A stretch of DNA of 64,000 nt from Sphingorhabdus sp. EL138 (GCF_945862485.1 NZ_CAMAYF010000003.1:86503-150502), one strand, 5' to 3'. Shown: positions 29,721 through 40,958, numbered from the stretch's first letter. Made by a program: numbers and translations. Notes: generated from the sequence alone by a model not told the origin.

Positions 29721-31985
29721 ATGGAAAGCGCTACACGTTCTGCCCGTAATATCCTGACTGGCCTGCATGAGGTGATGGCCTCGAAAAATCATGCGCAGGG
29801 TAAGTTGAACCATGTGGTCAACATCATCGGCGAAGCGCTCTCGAGTGAAGTGTGTTCGATTTACTTGTTACGCGAGGGCGCACTTGAATTATTTGCCACG
29901 CGCGGGTTGAACCAAGCTGCGGTGCACATTACCCGGCTGGGTCTGGGCGAAGGTCTCGTTGGAACAATTGCTGAAAATGTCGAAACGCTGAACCTAGATC
30001 AGGCGGCAGCACATCCAAATTTCCGTTATGTCCCAGAAACTGGTGAAGAACGCTTTCACAGTTTTGCCGGCGTGCCAATTGTCCGGTCCGAACGAGCCGT
30101 CGGCGTGCTCGCGGTTCAGCATGTCGAACCGCGTAAATATGAAGAGGTCGAGATTGAGGCGCTTCAAACCGTCGCCATGGTGTTGTCGGAACTCATTGCC
30201 AACGCCGACCTAATTGACGAACCAACTGCCCGGGGTGGCAATGAGACTGGCACGATTAGTCTCACAGGATTACCGCTGGTTAAAGGTGCAGCCGCTGGCG
30301 TCGCTATTTTTCACCAGCCCAATGTGCGCATCGAGCACACCGTTGCCGAGGATATCGAAGCTGAGCGCCAGCGTGTCTATTCCGCCTTCGATAAAATGCG
30401 TGAACAAATCGACCGCATGACGAGCCAGATAGATTTTGGCACGGGCGGAGAACATGAAGAGGTCATCGCGACTTACAAAATGTTCGCTTATGATGAGGGC
30501 TGGAGCCGCCGGATCAATGAGGCCATTGACAGCGGCCTAACCGCCGAAGCCGCGATTGAACGTGTGCAGCAACGCACGCGCATGCGCATGCGGCAGATTG
30601 ACGACGCATTGCTTGCCGATCGCATGCACGATCTGGAGGACCTGTCGAACCGTTTGCTACGCATCGTTTCCGGGCAAATGAGTACCGCGGCGCAACTGGG
30701 GCTGAAGAAGGATTCCATCCTGATCGCACGCAATTTGGGTCCAGCAGAATTGCTGGAATATGACAAAAGGCGTCTGCGCGGTGTGGTCCTAGAGGAAGGC
30801 TCGCTTACCGCACATGTGGTGATCGTGGCACGTGCCATGGGCATTCCGGTTCTTGGTCGGGTGCGCGGCATTCGCCACAAGGTACGCGACGGTGACATGC
30901 TGTTGTTGAACGCGGATGACAAAAGCGTCATCGTGCGCCCTTCCTCTGCGGCAGAAGAAATATTTCAACATGATCTTGTGGATCGGCAGAAGAAAAAAGC
31001 GCGTTATGCCGCGATGCGCGATGAAGCATCCGTTACCAAAGACGGCGTGCCGGTTACACTCATGATTAACGCTGGCTTGCGTGATGATATGTCGGCTTTG
31101 GCGACAACCGGCGCGGAAGGCGTTGGCCTTTTTCGGACCGAGTTCCAGTTTTTGATTTCGGCGACCTTGCCCCAACGCGAGCGGCAGCAACGCTTCTACC
31201 GCGACGTTTTGGATGCGGCTGGCGACAAGCCAGTCATTTTCCGCACGCTGGATGTCGGCGGAGACAAGGCCCTACCCTATTTGAAGGACGAAACGAGCGA
31301 AGAGGAAAATCCCGCGTTGGGCTGGCGTGCACTGCGGCTGTCGCTTGATCACGCCGGGTTGATGAAGGCGCAAGCGCGCGCGCTGATTGAGGCAGCGGCC
31401 GGTCGCACGCTGAACGTCATGTTCCCGATGGTCTCTGAGCCATGGGAGTTTGATGCGGCTAAGGCCATTTTCGACGGCCAGATTGAATTTCTGGGGCGGC
31501 AGAAAAAGATACTACCTAACAAAATCCGTTACGGTGCGATGCTTGAGGTCCCGGCTCTAGCAGAGACGCTCGACATCCTGCTGCCGAAGATTGATTTTCT
31601 GTCCATTGGTACCAACGATCTAACCCAGTTCCTTTTTGCTGCGGACCGAGCTGATCCCCGTTTGGCAGAGCGCTATGACTGGCTGAGCTCGGCTATCCTG
31701 CGGTTCATACGGCGGGTCGTAAAGGCCACCGAGGGCCACGAGGTCGACGTCGCGGTGTGCGGCGAAATGGGTGGACGAACGCTTGAGGCGCTTGCCCTCA
31801 TGGGCATTGGCATTCGTCGATTGTCGATCACACCAGCCGCGGTTGGGCCTATCAAGGCCATGATCCGTTCAACCCGCCATTCTGATATCCGCGCAAAAAT
31901 GGAAGAGTTGCTTGACAATCCTACGGAGAATTTGCGCGAAGAATTGACAAGTTGGGCAATTGGTCAAGGCATTGAAATCGGGTAA
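29721..31985 (+). CDS. ptsP: phosphoenolpyruvate-protein phosphotransferase, nitrogen PTS EI (GAF-EI)
   Basis: N-terminal GAF domain; GSLTAHVVIVARAMGIPVLG; GVGLFRTEFQFL; SIGTNDLTQFLFAADR. Confidence 0.96.
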   Translation: MESATRSARNILTGLHEVMASKNHAQGKLNHVVNIIGEALSSEVCSIYLLREGALELFATRGLNQAAVHITRLGLGEGLVGTIAENVETLNLDQAAAHPNFRYVPETGEERFHSFAGVPIVRSERAVGVLAVQHVEPRKYEEVEIEALQTVAMVLSELIANADLIDEPTARGGNETGTISLTGLPLVKGAAAGVAIFHQPNVRIEHTVAEDIEAERQRVYSAFDKMREQIDRMTSQIDFGTGGEHEEVIATYKMFAYDEGWSRRINEAIDSGLTAEAAIERVQQRTRMRMRQIDDALLADRMHDLEDLSNRLLRIVSGQMSTAAQLGLKKDSILIARNLGPAELLEYDKRRLRGVVLEEGSLTAHVVIVARAMGIPVLGRVRGIRHKVRDGDMLLLNADDKSVIVRPSSAAEEIFQHDLVDRQKKKARYAAMRDEASVTKDGVPVTLMINAGLRDDMSALATTGAEGVGLFRTEFQFLISATLPQRERQQRFYRDVLDAAGDKPVIFRTLDVGGDKALPYLKDETSEEENPALGWRALRLSLDHAGLMKAQARALIEAAAGRTLNVMFPMVSEPWEFDAAKAIFDGQIEFLGRQKKILPNKIRYGAMLEVPALAETLDILLPKIDFLSIGTNDLTQFLFAADRADPRLAERYDWLSSAILRFIRRVVKATEGHEVDVAVCGEMGGRTLEALALMGIGIRRLSITPAAVGPIKAMIRSTRHSDIRAKMEELLDNPTENLREELTSWAIGQGIEIG

Positions 31986-32107
31986 ATAATTGCGGCTTAA
32001 TTATTTGATTATCTGCAATAAACATTGACATTATTCATTTGGTGCCCATTATCCGCGCCACTGCACGCAGATGTGGGGAGCGGGTCGTGGAGATTGCAGT
32101 GGACGAA

Positions 32108-32680
32108 ATGCCTCGTGTGGAAACGGAGCCTATGACTGTAGGTGAAGAACTCAAGGCCGCGCGCGCGCGGATGGGTATGAGTCTGTCTGACCTCGCCGCC
32201 GAGACACGTGTGCCGATGCGACATTTGGAATCCATTGAGCGATCCGAATTCAGCGCGTTGCCAGGACAAACGTATACCGTTGGTTTTGTTCGGTCTTACG
32301 CCCGCGCGGTTGCACTAGACGATATTGCGATAGTGAATGCACTACGCGCCGAATTATCTAGCGGCGGGCATGAAAGATATGAGGCCCCGCTCCAAAATTA
32401 CCAACCAGCGGACCCTGCGCGTGTTCCTTCGAAAAGCTTGGCATGGACCGCTGCAGCAGTTGCGGTGTTGGTTCTGGCCGCTTATTTAATTTTTAGAAGC
32501 TACGCATTACAGCCAACTCCAGCGCAGCAAATGCCAACGTCAGCGCCCATAACAGTGCCAACGACAATCGTGCCCAAGCCTGCCGCGACCGTGGATGGTG
32601 ATACAGCCGTTACGAGCGGCAGCATGGACGAAAAAGCGGCTCTGCCCGGCACATCTTTGGTAGCCACCCCAAATCAGTAA
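32108..32680 (+). CDS. RodZ-like HTH domain protein with C-terminal TM segment
   Basis: TVGEELKAARARMGMSLSDLAAETRVPMRHLESIERSEFSALPGQTYTVGFVRSYARAV; TM near C-terminus. Confidence 0.85.
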   Translation: MPRVETEPMTVGEELKAARARMGMSLSDLAAETRVPMRHLESIERSEFSALPGQTYTVGFVRSYARAVALDDIAIVNALRAELSSGGHERYEAPLQNYQPADPARVPSKSLAWTAAAVAVLVLAAYLIFRSYALQPTPAQQMPTSAPITVPTTIVPKPAATVDGDTAVTSGSMDEKAALPGTSLVATPNQ

Positions 32681-32807
32681 GCCCCATCATTAAAGCCCGT
32701 AATTCGATAAACTGCAATTTTTTTTGCCGAAATGCAGCGCGGGCCTTTATCGCGGGATTGCACTAAGCTATACCCGCTATTCGAGCTTAGTAAAGGGAAG
32801 TAACTCA

Positions 32808-33710
32808 ATGTATTTTCGGCGCGTTATCCTTGGCAGCGCAGCTTTAGCGATTAGCGTACCAGCAATGGCGCAGGACGCGAACATTGACACGCGCGTGGGC
32901 AAACTCGAGAAGGAGATGCGGGCTGTTCAGCGCCAGGTATTCCCCAATGGTGCCGGCAGATTTGTCGAACCGGATATCCAGTCACCGACAGCGCCAAGCA
33001 CGACGAGCAGTTCAACAACTGTAACGGTCGATCTTACAGCGCGTGTGGATGCATTAGAGGCGCAGCTTGCGACTCTGACTGGGCAGGTCGAATTGCAAGG
33101 CAACAATATGCGCGGACTCGAGGGCCGGTTGAAGGCGCTGGAGATACAAATGGCTGCTCAGGCAGCATCGCCTGTCGAAAAAGTTGAACCAACGGTAACG
33201 CCCACAGCAGCAGCACCGAAAACTAAAGCAGGCGTAGTTCCAACAAAGCCTGCAACCTCCGCTAAGCCAAACCCGGCCCGTATCGCTGCAGTTGCGGCGA
33301 TCGAACGCCCGGCCAGTGGCGATGCGTTCGATGATGGTTACAATTATGGCTACCGTCTATGGGAAGCTAAATTCTATCCGGAATCGCAAGCAATACTTGA
33401 AGAAATCTTGACAAAATTTCCGAAACATAAACGTGCAAGCTATGCACGAAATTTGCTTGGCCGAGCATGGTTGGATGACAAAAAACCCGCAACTGCGGTG
33501 AAGGTTTTTTACGAAAACTATAAGGCTGACCCACGTGGTGACCGCGCGCCCGATAGTTTGCTGTTCTTGGGATCGGCTTTGACAGACCTTGGAAAAGCGG
33601 CTGAGGCATGTGAAGCTTTTGGCGAATTGGCAAAAGCATATCCCGATGCGGCGACTGGCCGCTTGTCCGAACGCCTCACATCCGGCAAAACAAGGGCGAA
33701 GTGCAAGTAA
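32808..33710 (+). CDS. tol-pal system protein YbgF/CpoB-like
   Basis: Signal peptide, coiled coil, TPR-like C-terminus (YNYGYRLWEAKFYPESQAILEEILTKFPKHKRASYARNLLGRAWLDD); next to tilS-ftsH. Confidence 0.85.
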   Translation: MYFRRVILGSAALAISVPAMAQDANIDTRVGKLEKEMRAVQRQVFPNGAGRFVEPDIQSPTAPSTTSSSTTVTVDLTARVDALEAQLATLTGQVELQGNNMRGLEGRLKALEIQMAAQAASPVEKVEPTVTPTAAAPKTKAGVVPTKPATSAKPNPARIAAVAAIERPASGDAFDDGYNYGYRLWEAKFYPESQAILEEILTKFPKHKRASYARNLLGRAWLDDKKPATAVKVFYENYKADPRGDRAPDSLLFLGSALTDLGKAAEACEAFGELAKAYPDAATGRLSERLTSGKTRAKCK

Positions 33711-34645
33711 CGCTAGAACCGGACGTTCTCGACCGCTTCAGGGCAGCACTTTGCAGGCTGGACTGTGCCGATGATCGCTTGTTATGCGCGGTGTCGGGCG
33801 GCCCCGATAGCCTTGCCCTTTTACTGTTGGCGCAGCAAGTTTTGCCCGGTAAATTGGTCGCCGCAACAGTAGACCATCAATTGCGGGCCGAGTCCGCTGA
33901 TGAGGCGCAGATTGTTGCCGAAATTTGCCGCAATCTTGGCGTTCCGCATATCATTTTAACACCTGACGAAAAAATCTCAGGCAATCTCCAGTCATCCGCG
34001 CGCGCGGCCCGTTACGCGTTGTTGGAACGTACGGCCGATACGCAAAATTGTCGGCACATTGCGACGGCACATCATGCCGATGACCAATTGGAAACTTTGC
34101 TCATGCGACTGGGGCGGGGCAGCGGCGTCGATGGCTTGTCCGGCATTCGCACCCGCAATGGGCGGGTAATGCGGCCACTTTTGGAATTCACAAAAGCGGA
34201 GCTTATCGACATCTGCTCCAGTGCTGGCATTCAATCGGTCAACGACCCCAGCAACGCAAACATCGATTTTGACCGGGTTGCGATGCGGAAATGGTTAGCC
34301 AACACGCAGCATCCATTCTCTGCACCCCGCGCGCTGCGCACGGCCAGCGCCTTGGCAGACGCATCCGATGCTCTGCTCTGGATAACCGACACGCTGGCAG
34401 AGCAGCGGATAAGTCAAGAAAATGACGTTATCACCTGCAAGGCCAGCGGCCTGCCTCGTGAATTGAAACGACGGTTGTTAATCCGCTGCCTTAAGACCTT
34501 GGACGTCAATCTTGCTCCCCGTGGTGACGCAATCAACCGCTTGTTAACCGACCTCGATAATGCGCGGACTGCTATGATTGGCAATATCAAATGCCTAGGC
34601 GGATCTGATTGGCAGTTTTCCAAAGCACCGCCCCGACGTAGTTAA
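33701..34645 (+). CDS. tilS: tRNA(Ile)-lysidine synthase
   Basis: VSGGPDSLALLLLA PP-loop; HHADDQLETLLMRLGRGSGVDGLSGI. Confidence 0.95.
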   Translation: MQVTLEPDVLDRFRAALCRLDCADDRLLCAVSGGPDSLALLLLAQQVLPGKLVAATVDHQLRAESADEAQIVAEICRNLGVPHIILTPDEKISGNLQSSARAARYALLERTADTQNCRHIATAHHADDQLETLLMRLGRGSGVDGLSGIRTRNGRVMRPLLEFTKAELIDICSSAGIQSVNDPSNANIDFDRVAMRKWLANTQHPFSAPRALRTASALADASDALLWITDTLAEQRISQENDVITCKASGLPRELKRRLLIRCLKTLDVNLAPRGDAINRLLTDLDNARTAMIGNIKCLGGSDWQFSKAPPRRS

Positions 34646-34751
34646 GAAAAACAGCCCGTAAGTTTTGCCAATCGCTATATTGTCATTCACGCATTCGCCC
34701 CTACATTAGCTGCGTATCTCCACGTATATAGCGCGGGCACAGAACAAGGCA

Positions 34752-36704
34752 GTGATGATGAACGACGAACAAGAACCTAAAAGCAACCCGATGCTCCGCA
34801 ATTTGGCCATTTGGTCCGGGATCATTGTAGCGCTTTTGCTTGTCGCCTCGATATTCAACGGTTCGTCAGAAACGGCTAAGGGCATCAGCTATTCGTCGTT
34901 CCGCGACAAAGTTGAGGCGGGTGAAGTCAAATCCGTCGCGATTGCGCCGGAGCGTATTAGCGGCAAACTGCAGAATGACGAAACCTTCGTCACCGTTCCA
35001 ATTCCAGGCGACAATAGCCTCTATCCTTTGCTTGATGAAAAGGGCGTGGATGTTCAAGGTAAGGCCGAAGAACAGCCCAGCCTCATTCTAATCCTGTTAT
35101 ATCAAGCGCTGCCGTTCCTTGTTATCCTTGGCATCGCATTTTTCGTTTTGCGGCAAATGCAAAAGGGCGGCGGTGCAGGTGGAGCCATGGGTTTTGGCAA
35201 GTCGAAGGCGAAATTGCTGACTGAAAAGCATGGCAAGGTAACCTTTGATGACGTCGCCGGCATTGATGAGGCCCGTGAGGAGCTTCAGGAAATCGTCGAA
35301 TTTTTAAAAGACCCGCAAAAATTCAGCCGCCTTGGTGGGAAAATCCCCAAGGGCGCTTTACTCGTTGGATCGCCAGGTACCGGCAAGACATTGCTTGCCC
35401 GCGCAATTGCTGGTGAGGCTGGCGTTCCATTCTTTTCCATCTCTGGTTCTGACTTTGTCGAAATGTTTGTGGGCGTAGGTGCAAGCCGCGTACGTGACAT
35501 GTTTGAGCAGGCGAAGAAAAACGCACCCTGCATCGTCTTCATTGACGAAATCGACGCCGTCGGCCGCAGCCGTGGCGCTGGCCTAGGAAACCAGAATGAC
35601 GAGCGCGAGCAGACTTTGAACCAGTTACTGGTCGAAATGGACGGCTTCGAAGCCAATGAAGGCATCATCATTGTTGCCGCCACCAACCGCCCTGATGTCC
35701 TTGATCCCGCTTTGCTGCGTCCTGGCCGTTTCGACCGTCAGGTTGTCGTGCCACGTCCGGACATTGATGGCCGAGTAAAGATCCTCGCAGTACACATGAA
35801 AAAAGTGCCATTGGCACCTGACGTTGATGGCCGAGTGATTGCGCGCGGTACGCCCGGTTTCTCAGGGGCCGACCTTGCCAACCTTGTGAACGAAGCGGCC
35901 TTGCTTGCCGCACGTCGTGGCAAGCGGTTGGTCGCGATGCAAGAATTTGAGGATGCCAAAGACAAGGTCATGATGGGCACCGAACGCAAGTCGATGGTCA
36001 TGACCGAAGATGAAAAGAAAATGACTGCTTATCATGAGGCGGGCCATGCCATTGTATCGATCCATGAGGCAGCGTCCGATCCCATCCACAAGGCAACGAT
36101 CATTCCCCGTGGTCGTGCCTTGGGTATGGTCATGCGCCTGCCCGAGCGCGATAATTATAGCTATCACCGCGACAAAATGCACGCCAACCTTGCAGTGTCC
36201 ATGGGTGGCCGCGTGGCAGAGGAATTGATCTTTGGCTATGACAAGGTCAGTTCAGGCGCGTCCAGCGACATCCAATATGCAACCAGCCTTGCGCGCGACA
36301 TGGTCACGCAATGGGGGATGTCGGATACTATGGGTCCGCTCCAATATGAAGAGCGTCAAGAGGGCTATCTTGGTTATGGCATGTCGCAAAGGTCGGCTAT
36401 GTCGGACGAAACAGCCCGCAAGATCGATGCCGAAATACGCAAGCTGGTTGAAGGCGGGCATAAACGGGCAACCGAGTTGCTGACCACGCATAACGAACAA
36501 TTGCACTTGCTGGCCAACGCCCTTCTGGAATTTGAAACGCTGTCTGGCGACGAAATCAACCAGCTTTTGGAAACGGGCAAATTCGAACGCGACGATGGTA
36601 AGGTCGTTAAGCCCTCGTCCATTCCAACGGTGGGTACAGCCATACCAAAGGCGGGACGCGGCAAATCTGCGCCGGTCGGAGACGCGACGCCGCAAGGTGC
36701 TTAG
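34752..36704 (+). CDS. ftsH: ATP-dependent zinc metalloprotease FtsH
   Basis: [54 protein letters not shown] zinc motif. Confidence 0.98.
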   Translation: MMMNDEQEPKSNPMLRNLAIWSGIIVALLLVASIFNGSSETAKGISYSSFRDKVEAGEVKSVAIAPERISGKLQNDETFVTVPIPGDNSLYPLLDEKGVDVQGKAEEQPSLILILLYQALPFLVILGIAFFVLRQMQKGGGAGGAMGFGKSKAKLLTEKHGKVTFDDVAGIDEAREELQEIVEFLKDPQKFSRLGGKIPKGALLVGSPGTGKTLLARAIAGEAGVPFFSISGSDFVEMFVGVGASRVRDMFEQAKKNAPCIVFIDEIDAVGRSRGAGLGNQNDEREQTLNQLLVEMDGFEANEGIIIVAATNRPDVLDPALLRPGRFDRQVVVPRPDIDGRVKILAVHMKKVPLAPDVDGRVIARGTPGFSGADLANLVNEAALLAARRGKRLVAMQEFEDAKDKVMMGTERKSMVMTEDEKKMTAYHEAGHAIVSIHEAASDPIHKATIIPRGRALGMVMRLPERDNYSYHRDKMHANLAVSMGGRVAEELIFGYDKVSSGASSDIQYATSLARDMVTQWGMSDTMGPLQYEERQEGYLGYGMSQRSAMSDETARKIDAEIRKLVEGGHKRATELLTTHNEQLHLLANALLEFETLSGDEINQLLETGKFERDDGKVVKPSSIPTVGTAIPKAGRGKSAPVGDATPQGA

Positions 36705-36768
36705 TTTTCAGCTTTTATTCGCGACATCAACGCACTATCCCCAATCGGGAGAGAGTTGAGGTCACAAA

Positions 36769-37128
36769 ATGAAATATGCTGTGCTTGTGGTCGTGGGCGC
36801 CCTATTGTGCGCTCTTCCTGCACACGCCATGGACGCTGAAACTTTTTTTGTAAAAGCCGTGGCTTTGCAAAAAAGGGGCATGGGCGCAGTCTTTGCAAAA
36901 GACCTAAAGCCGATGATCCGCGTTTTTGAAGAAGCGGCGAAGTCCGTCAAAGCCGAGAATGAGGCTGCGCGCACCGCAGGGTCCCCTTTATATTGCGCGC
37001 CCAAGAAATACCGGTTGAACGCAGAGCAGTTCATTGCCGAATTCAGCCGAATTCCCAAAGAACGTAGACAAGTTCAGTCCGTTCGCGATGCGTGGCGCGA
37101 AATAGTCATCCGCCGTTTTCCCTGCTAA
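36769..37128 (+). CDS. small exported protein with Rap1a/Tai-like C-terminal signature
   Basis: Signal peptide ending AHA; YCAPKKYRLNAEQFIAEFSRIPKERRQVQSVRDAWREIVIRRFPC. Confidence 0.6.
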   Translation: MKYAVLVVVGALLCALPAHAMDAETFFVKAVALQKRGMGAVFAKDLKPMIRVFEEAAKSVKAENEAARTAGSPLYCAPKKYRLNAEQFIAEFSRIPKERRQVQSVRDAWREIVIRRFPC

Positions 37129-37249
37129 ATACGCGCTACAGATGAGCACCGAGAAGCATGCCCTCGCCATGGTCGGACGGCGTCGAACGTCGCGCGATGT
37201 TTGGATGGTGCAAAATCTCTCAAGCGATCCTAAGCGGAACTACATCCGC

Positions 37250-37277
37250 AAAAGAAAAGGCCCGGACGTGCCGGGCC
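37250..37277 (-). terminator. Rho-independent terminator downstream of rpoZ
   Basis: GGCCCGGCACGTCCGGGCC followed by TTTTCTTTT on the minus strand. Confidence 0.85.
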
Positions 37278-37303
37278 TGATTCATTCAATAATGATTGGG
37301 ATA

Positions 37304-37648
37304 TTACCGGTCGTAATCGCGCTGCATGCCCGCGCCGCGTGCTGGCGCAGCGGCGGTCAAACGCAGGGCTTCGGCAGACAGGCTGATCGAGCCAACTTCA
37401 TCCGCTTCTTCATCCTCATCAACCTGAACCTTCTGAAGCGACTGCACGAGGCCTTCTTTCAATTGGTCAGGACGCACGGTTTCCTCAGCTATTTCGCGCA
37501 AGGCAACGACTGGATTTTTGTCACGATCGCGATCAATGGTAAGTTCAGCGCCACCCGAGATTTCACGCGCACGCTCGGCGGCGAGTAATACAAGGTCAAA
37601 CCGGTTGGTGATCTTGTCGATGCAATCTTCAACAGTAACGCGTGCCAT
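37304..37648 (-). CDS. rpoZ: DNA-directed RNA polymerase subunit omega
   Basis: [57 protein letters not shown]. Confidence 0.97.
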   Translation of the reverse strand: MARVTVEDCIDKITNRFDLVLLAAERAREISGGAELTIDRDRDKNPVVALREIAEETVRPDQLKEGLVQSLQKVQVDEDEEADEVGSISLSAEALRLTAAAPARGAGMQRDYDR

Positions 37649-37770
37649 CTTGGCTCCTGATTCTTCGTATTTTTCGGAAAGTTTGCCGCAACTAGAGATA
37701 ATGGGCCAAAATGTCAATGAAAAGGGCAGGTCGCTTGCCGTGCACTGCGCAAAGCGGTATCGCTAGCAAC

Positions 37771-38952
37771 ATGGCAGTGCAATCAGGCAAGCCCGGGTTC
37801 CCCGGAACGCACTTTCAGGTCGCGGGCCATGACTTGCACTTGGTTCATCAGCCGCAGGATCGGCTCAACGCTCTTTTGCAGCTCATCGCAATGGCGCAAA
37901 AATCGATACACATGTTTTTCTACATGTTTTGTTCCGACGAAACCGGTCGACAAGTGCGCGACGCGCTCGTTTCAGCGGCAACACGCGGTGTGCGCGTACA
38001 ATTGATTATAGACAGCTTTGGATCAACGCAGTTGAGTAATCGATTCTTCGACGCTTTGCTTGACGCGGGCGGTGGCTATCACAGTTTCAGTACACGCAAG
38101 GGCCTTGGATACATTATCCGCAATCACCAGAAGATGCTGATCATCGATGGTACATACGCGCTTGTAGGTGGTTTCAATATCGCGGACCCCTATTTCGGGC
38201 GTGCAGGCGACGATAGCTGGGAAGATCTCGGCATAATCGTGTCTGGCCCGCAGGCGCAACGGCTGAACGATTATTTCGGGGATATGGCGCAAGCGTCGAA
38301 TGGCGGCAACGTCAGCTTCCGGCAGATCCGCAATATCATTCGACAATGGCGACCGGGCATTGGTCAAGTGCAATGGTTGCTGGGCGGGCCAACTAACCGC
38401 ATTTCGCCATGGGCACTCACGTTCAAGCGATCATTGGATACGGGCAAGAGATTTGACATTGTTTCCGCCTATTTTTCGCCGTCCCAAACCATATTGCGAC
38501 GCCTTGCCAAGACCGCAAAACGCAACAAAGGATCGCGCCTCATCATGGCCGGCAAGACCGATAATGGGGCAACGATTGCCGCGGCGCGCCTGCTTTATCG
38601 CTATCTGATGCGCCGCAAGACTAGGATTTTTGAATATCAACCGCGTCCACTTCATATGAAGCTGATGGTCATTGATGACACAGTCTATATCGGCTCAGCC
38701 AATCTGGATGTCCGCAGCATGTTTATCAATTTGGAGATCATGTTGCGCATCAAGGACGCTGGCCTTGCGTTGCATATGCGCACGTTGATTGACGGACTTG
38801 TCTCCCAATCGGAAGAACAGACACGGATTTTGTTAAAGAGTCGGGACACTATTTGGAGCCGGCTTAAGGCGGGCCTTGCCTATTTCTTGGTCAATTCAGT
38901 CGATTATACCATTGGCCGGCGGATAAAATTCCGCCTGATCCGCAACAGTTAG
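37771..38952 (+). CDS. phospholipase D / cardiolipin synthase-like protein
   Basis: Two HKD motifs: NHQKMLIIDGTYALVGGFNI and HMKLMVIDDTVYIGSANLD. Confidence 0.92.
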   Translation: MAVQSGKPGFPGTHFQVAGHDLHLVHQPQDRLNALLQLIAMAQKSIHMFFYMFCSDETGRQVRDALVSAATRGVRVQLIIDSFGSTQLSNRFFDALLDAGGGYHSFSTRKGLGYIIRNHQKMLIIDGTYALVGGFNIADPYFGRAGDDSWEDLGIIVSGPQAQRLNDYFGDMAQASNGGNVSFRQIRNIIRQWRPGIGQVQWLLGGPTNRISPWALTFKRSLDTGKRFDIVSAYFSPSQTILRRLAKTAKRNKGSRLIMAGKTDNGATIAAARLLYRYLMRRKTRIFEYQPRPLHMKLMVIDDTVYIGSANLDVRSMFINLEIMLRIKDAGLALHMRTLIDGLVSQSEEQTRILLKSRDTIWSRLKAGLAYFLVNSVDYTIGRRIKFRLIRNS

Positions 38953-39028
38953 GGTACGAACCTATGTTCCCCAACAATCTGTTCCTCACGGCTTGCAATA
39001 TATTGTCTATCGGCCCTATGCGGCTGAC

Positions 39029-39352
39029 ATGGCAAAGCTAAGCAGCGGCACTATTTCAGTTATTTTTGTGGCACAGCGCACGGAGCTGGACGCCGATGGT
39101 TACGCAAGGGCCGCCGCGATGATGGATGAACTGGCCGCGCAACAAGACGGCTATATGGGGATAGATTCGGTGCGTGGTGCTGATGGACTTGGCATCACCG
39201 TCAGCTATTGGAAAAACGAAGCAAGCGCAAAAGCGTGGCGCGATCATCCCGATCACGCCGCAATGCGCGATGCTGGCCGAGACCGATGGTATTCGGATTA
39301 CAGCCTGCATGTGTCGCAAGTGACGCGCAGTTATGATTGGAAAAAGGCATGA
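39029..39352 (+). CDS. antibiotic biosynthesis monooxygenase (ABM)-like protein
   Basis: ISVIFVAQRTELDADGYARAAAMMDELAAQQDGYMGIDSVRG...VSYWKNEASAKAWRDHPDH. Confidence 0.85.
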   Translation: MAKLSSGTISVIFVAQRTELDADGYARAAAMMDELAAQQDGYMGIDSVRGADGLGITVSYWKNEASAKAWRDHPDHAAMRDAGRDRWYSDYSLHVSQVTRSYDWKKA

Positions 39353-40653
39353 GCGCGGTTCAAGCTATCCCCAATAGCCGGGTTGTCGTGTTGTTCCTTG
39401 TGATGCTCGTTGCCGCTGCCGGCAATACCGCGATGCAGTCGGCTCTTCCCGCGATCGCCAGCGAATTGGATATGCCCGATGTGTGGGTCAGTCTGGCCTT
39501 TAGCTGGTCTGCGTTATTATGGGTCATCACTGCACCCAAATGGGCCCGCCTGTCAGATCGCCGGGGCCGTAAACAACTGATGAGCGTTGGCGTGATCGGC
39601 TTTTCTGTGTCGATGGGCATGTGTGGTTTGGTACTTTGGCTTGGACTGGCTGGCGTGATAGGCCCTATCGTAACGTTCATCCTGTTTGCATTATTCCGGA
39701 GCCTTTACGGAGGTTTTGGTTCAGCTGCCCCACCCGCCGTTCAGGCCTATGTCGCCGCCAGAACCGAACGCGCAGAACGCACCAAGGCGCTATCGATGCT
39801 TGCATCGTCTTTTGGCGTTGGCACCGTGATTGGCCCTGCAACCGCGCACTATTTTCTTTTCCCACCTTTCGGTCTGGCCGGACCGCTCATCATGTTTGCC
39901 GCCTTTGGTGTGGCGGTATTGATAGCGTTGCATGTTCAATTGCCCAATGACACCCCGCGCTTTGAAGCACGCGGCGCCGTTGCGGCTTACCCGAATTCAG
40001 CATTCATGAGTTCACCTAATGATGAAGACGTCGATGGTGATGCTTTGGGGTCAGTGTTGCCCGCCCGCGAAATCCGCCTACCATGGCGCGATGACCGCAT
40101 GGCATCATGGCTGATTGCAGGTTTGATCGGTGGCCATGCACAGGCAATCATTTTGGGCGTGGTGGGTTTTCTCGTGCGTGATCGGCTTGGATTGCATGAT
40201 CGTCCGTGGGAGGCGGTGCAAGCCAGTGGCTCGGTTATGCTCATTGGCGCAATGGCGACCCTTTTGGCACAATGGGGCCTCATTCCTATGCTTTCACTTG
40301 CGGCAAGAAGTTCCGTGCTCTTGGGCGCAATCCTCGCGCTAGTGGGCACGATCTTGACGGGCATCAGCCACGATTTTTATGGGATTAGTACAGGCTTTGC
40401 TATTGCCTCGCTTGGTTTTGGGCTGTTCCGACCAGGCTTTACCGCGGGTGCATCCCTAGCGGTTCAAAGGCATGAACAAGGCGACGTTGCGGGCAAAATC
40501 GCCTCGATCAACGGTGCGGCCTATATTGTCGCGCCTGCACTGGGCGTTGCGTTGTTCAATTATTGGGAGCCCGCCACATTCATCTTGATCTCGGCGTCTT
40601 TGCTGTTCCTGATCATTTGGGGACGGCGCGCATTGCTGGTTCCGGAAATCTAG
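39349..40653 (+). CDS. MFS transporter
   Basis: Multiple TM segments; WARLSDRRGRKQLMSVGVIGF MFS loop motif; 4-nt overlap with upstream ORF. Confidence 0.9.
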   Translation: MSAVQAIPNSRVVVLFLVMLVAAAGNTAMQSALPAIASELDMPDVWVSLAFSWSALLWVITAPKWARLSDRRGRKQLMSVGVIGFSVSMGMCGLVLWLGLAGVIGPIVTFILFALFRSLYGGFGSAAPPAVQAYVAARTERAERTKALSMLASSFGVGTVIGPATAHYFLFPPFGLAGPLIMFAAFGVAVLIALHVQLPNDTPRFEARGAVAAYPNSAFMSSPNDEDVDGDALGSVLPAREIRLPWRDDRMASWLIAGLIGGHAQAIILGVVGFLVRDRLGLHDRPWEAVQASGSVMLIGAMATLLAQWGLIPMLSLAARSSVLLGAILALVGTILTGISHDFYGISTGFAIASLGFGLFRPGFTAGASLAVQRHEQGDVAGKIASINGAAYIVAPALGVALFNYWEPATFILISASLLFLIIWGRRALLVPEI

Positions 40654-40733
40654 GGCCAGGTGTCGCCGATGGCCTTCATCATTCTGGGTAAGATAACTCC
40701 GGAACTGAATTTGGCAAAATACCGAATTTGAAT

Positions 40734-40760
40734 AAAAAAAGGGCCGACCGAGGTCGACCC
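40734..40760 (-). terminator. Strong intrinsic terminator on minus strand in + strand intergenic region
   Basis: GGGTCGACCTCGGTCGGCCC then TTTTTTT on minus strand. Confidence 0.75.
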
Positions 40761-40800
40761 TGAAAAGTCTTTAGGAGAGGATGCCTAAAAGGCCTTACTT
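40734..40800 (-). ncRNA. Candidate sRNA 3' part: hairpin with anti-SD-like loop plus intrinsic terminator (5' end undetermined)
   Basis: Minus strand TTTAGG-CATCCTCT-CCTAAA hairpin followed by terminator; no minus-strand CDS upstream. Confidence 0.4.
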
Positions 40801-40958
40801 TAATGGACAAATTTCATTTTTTGTGCAAGTGCGAACAGTGCAATAGCTGTTGCAAATGATGCAACTGCTATTTATAAGTTTAACCTGAATTTCGGGGCAT
40901 TTGTACGATTACGAAAACAAAAAACTTTTGTTGCGGTGCAACAAAATTAGGAGATGAT

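Noticed and set aside
40781-40846. Tiny + strand ORF (MPKRPYFNGQISFFVQVRTVQ) with a strong AGGAG-like site
   Set aside because: The AGGAGAGGATG sequence is also the complement of the hairpin in the minus-strand sRNA candidate; a 21-aa ORF alone is weak evidence
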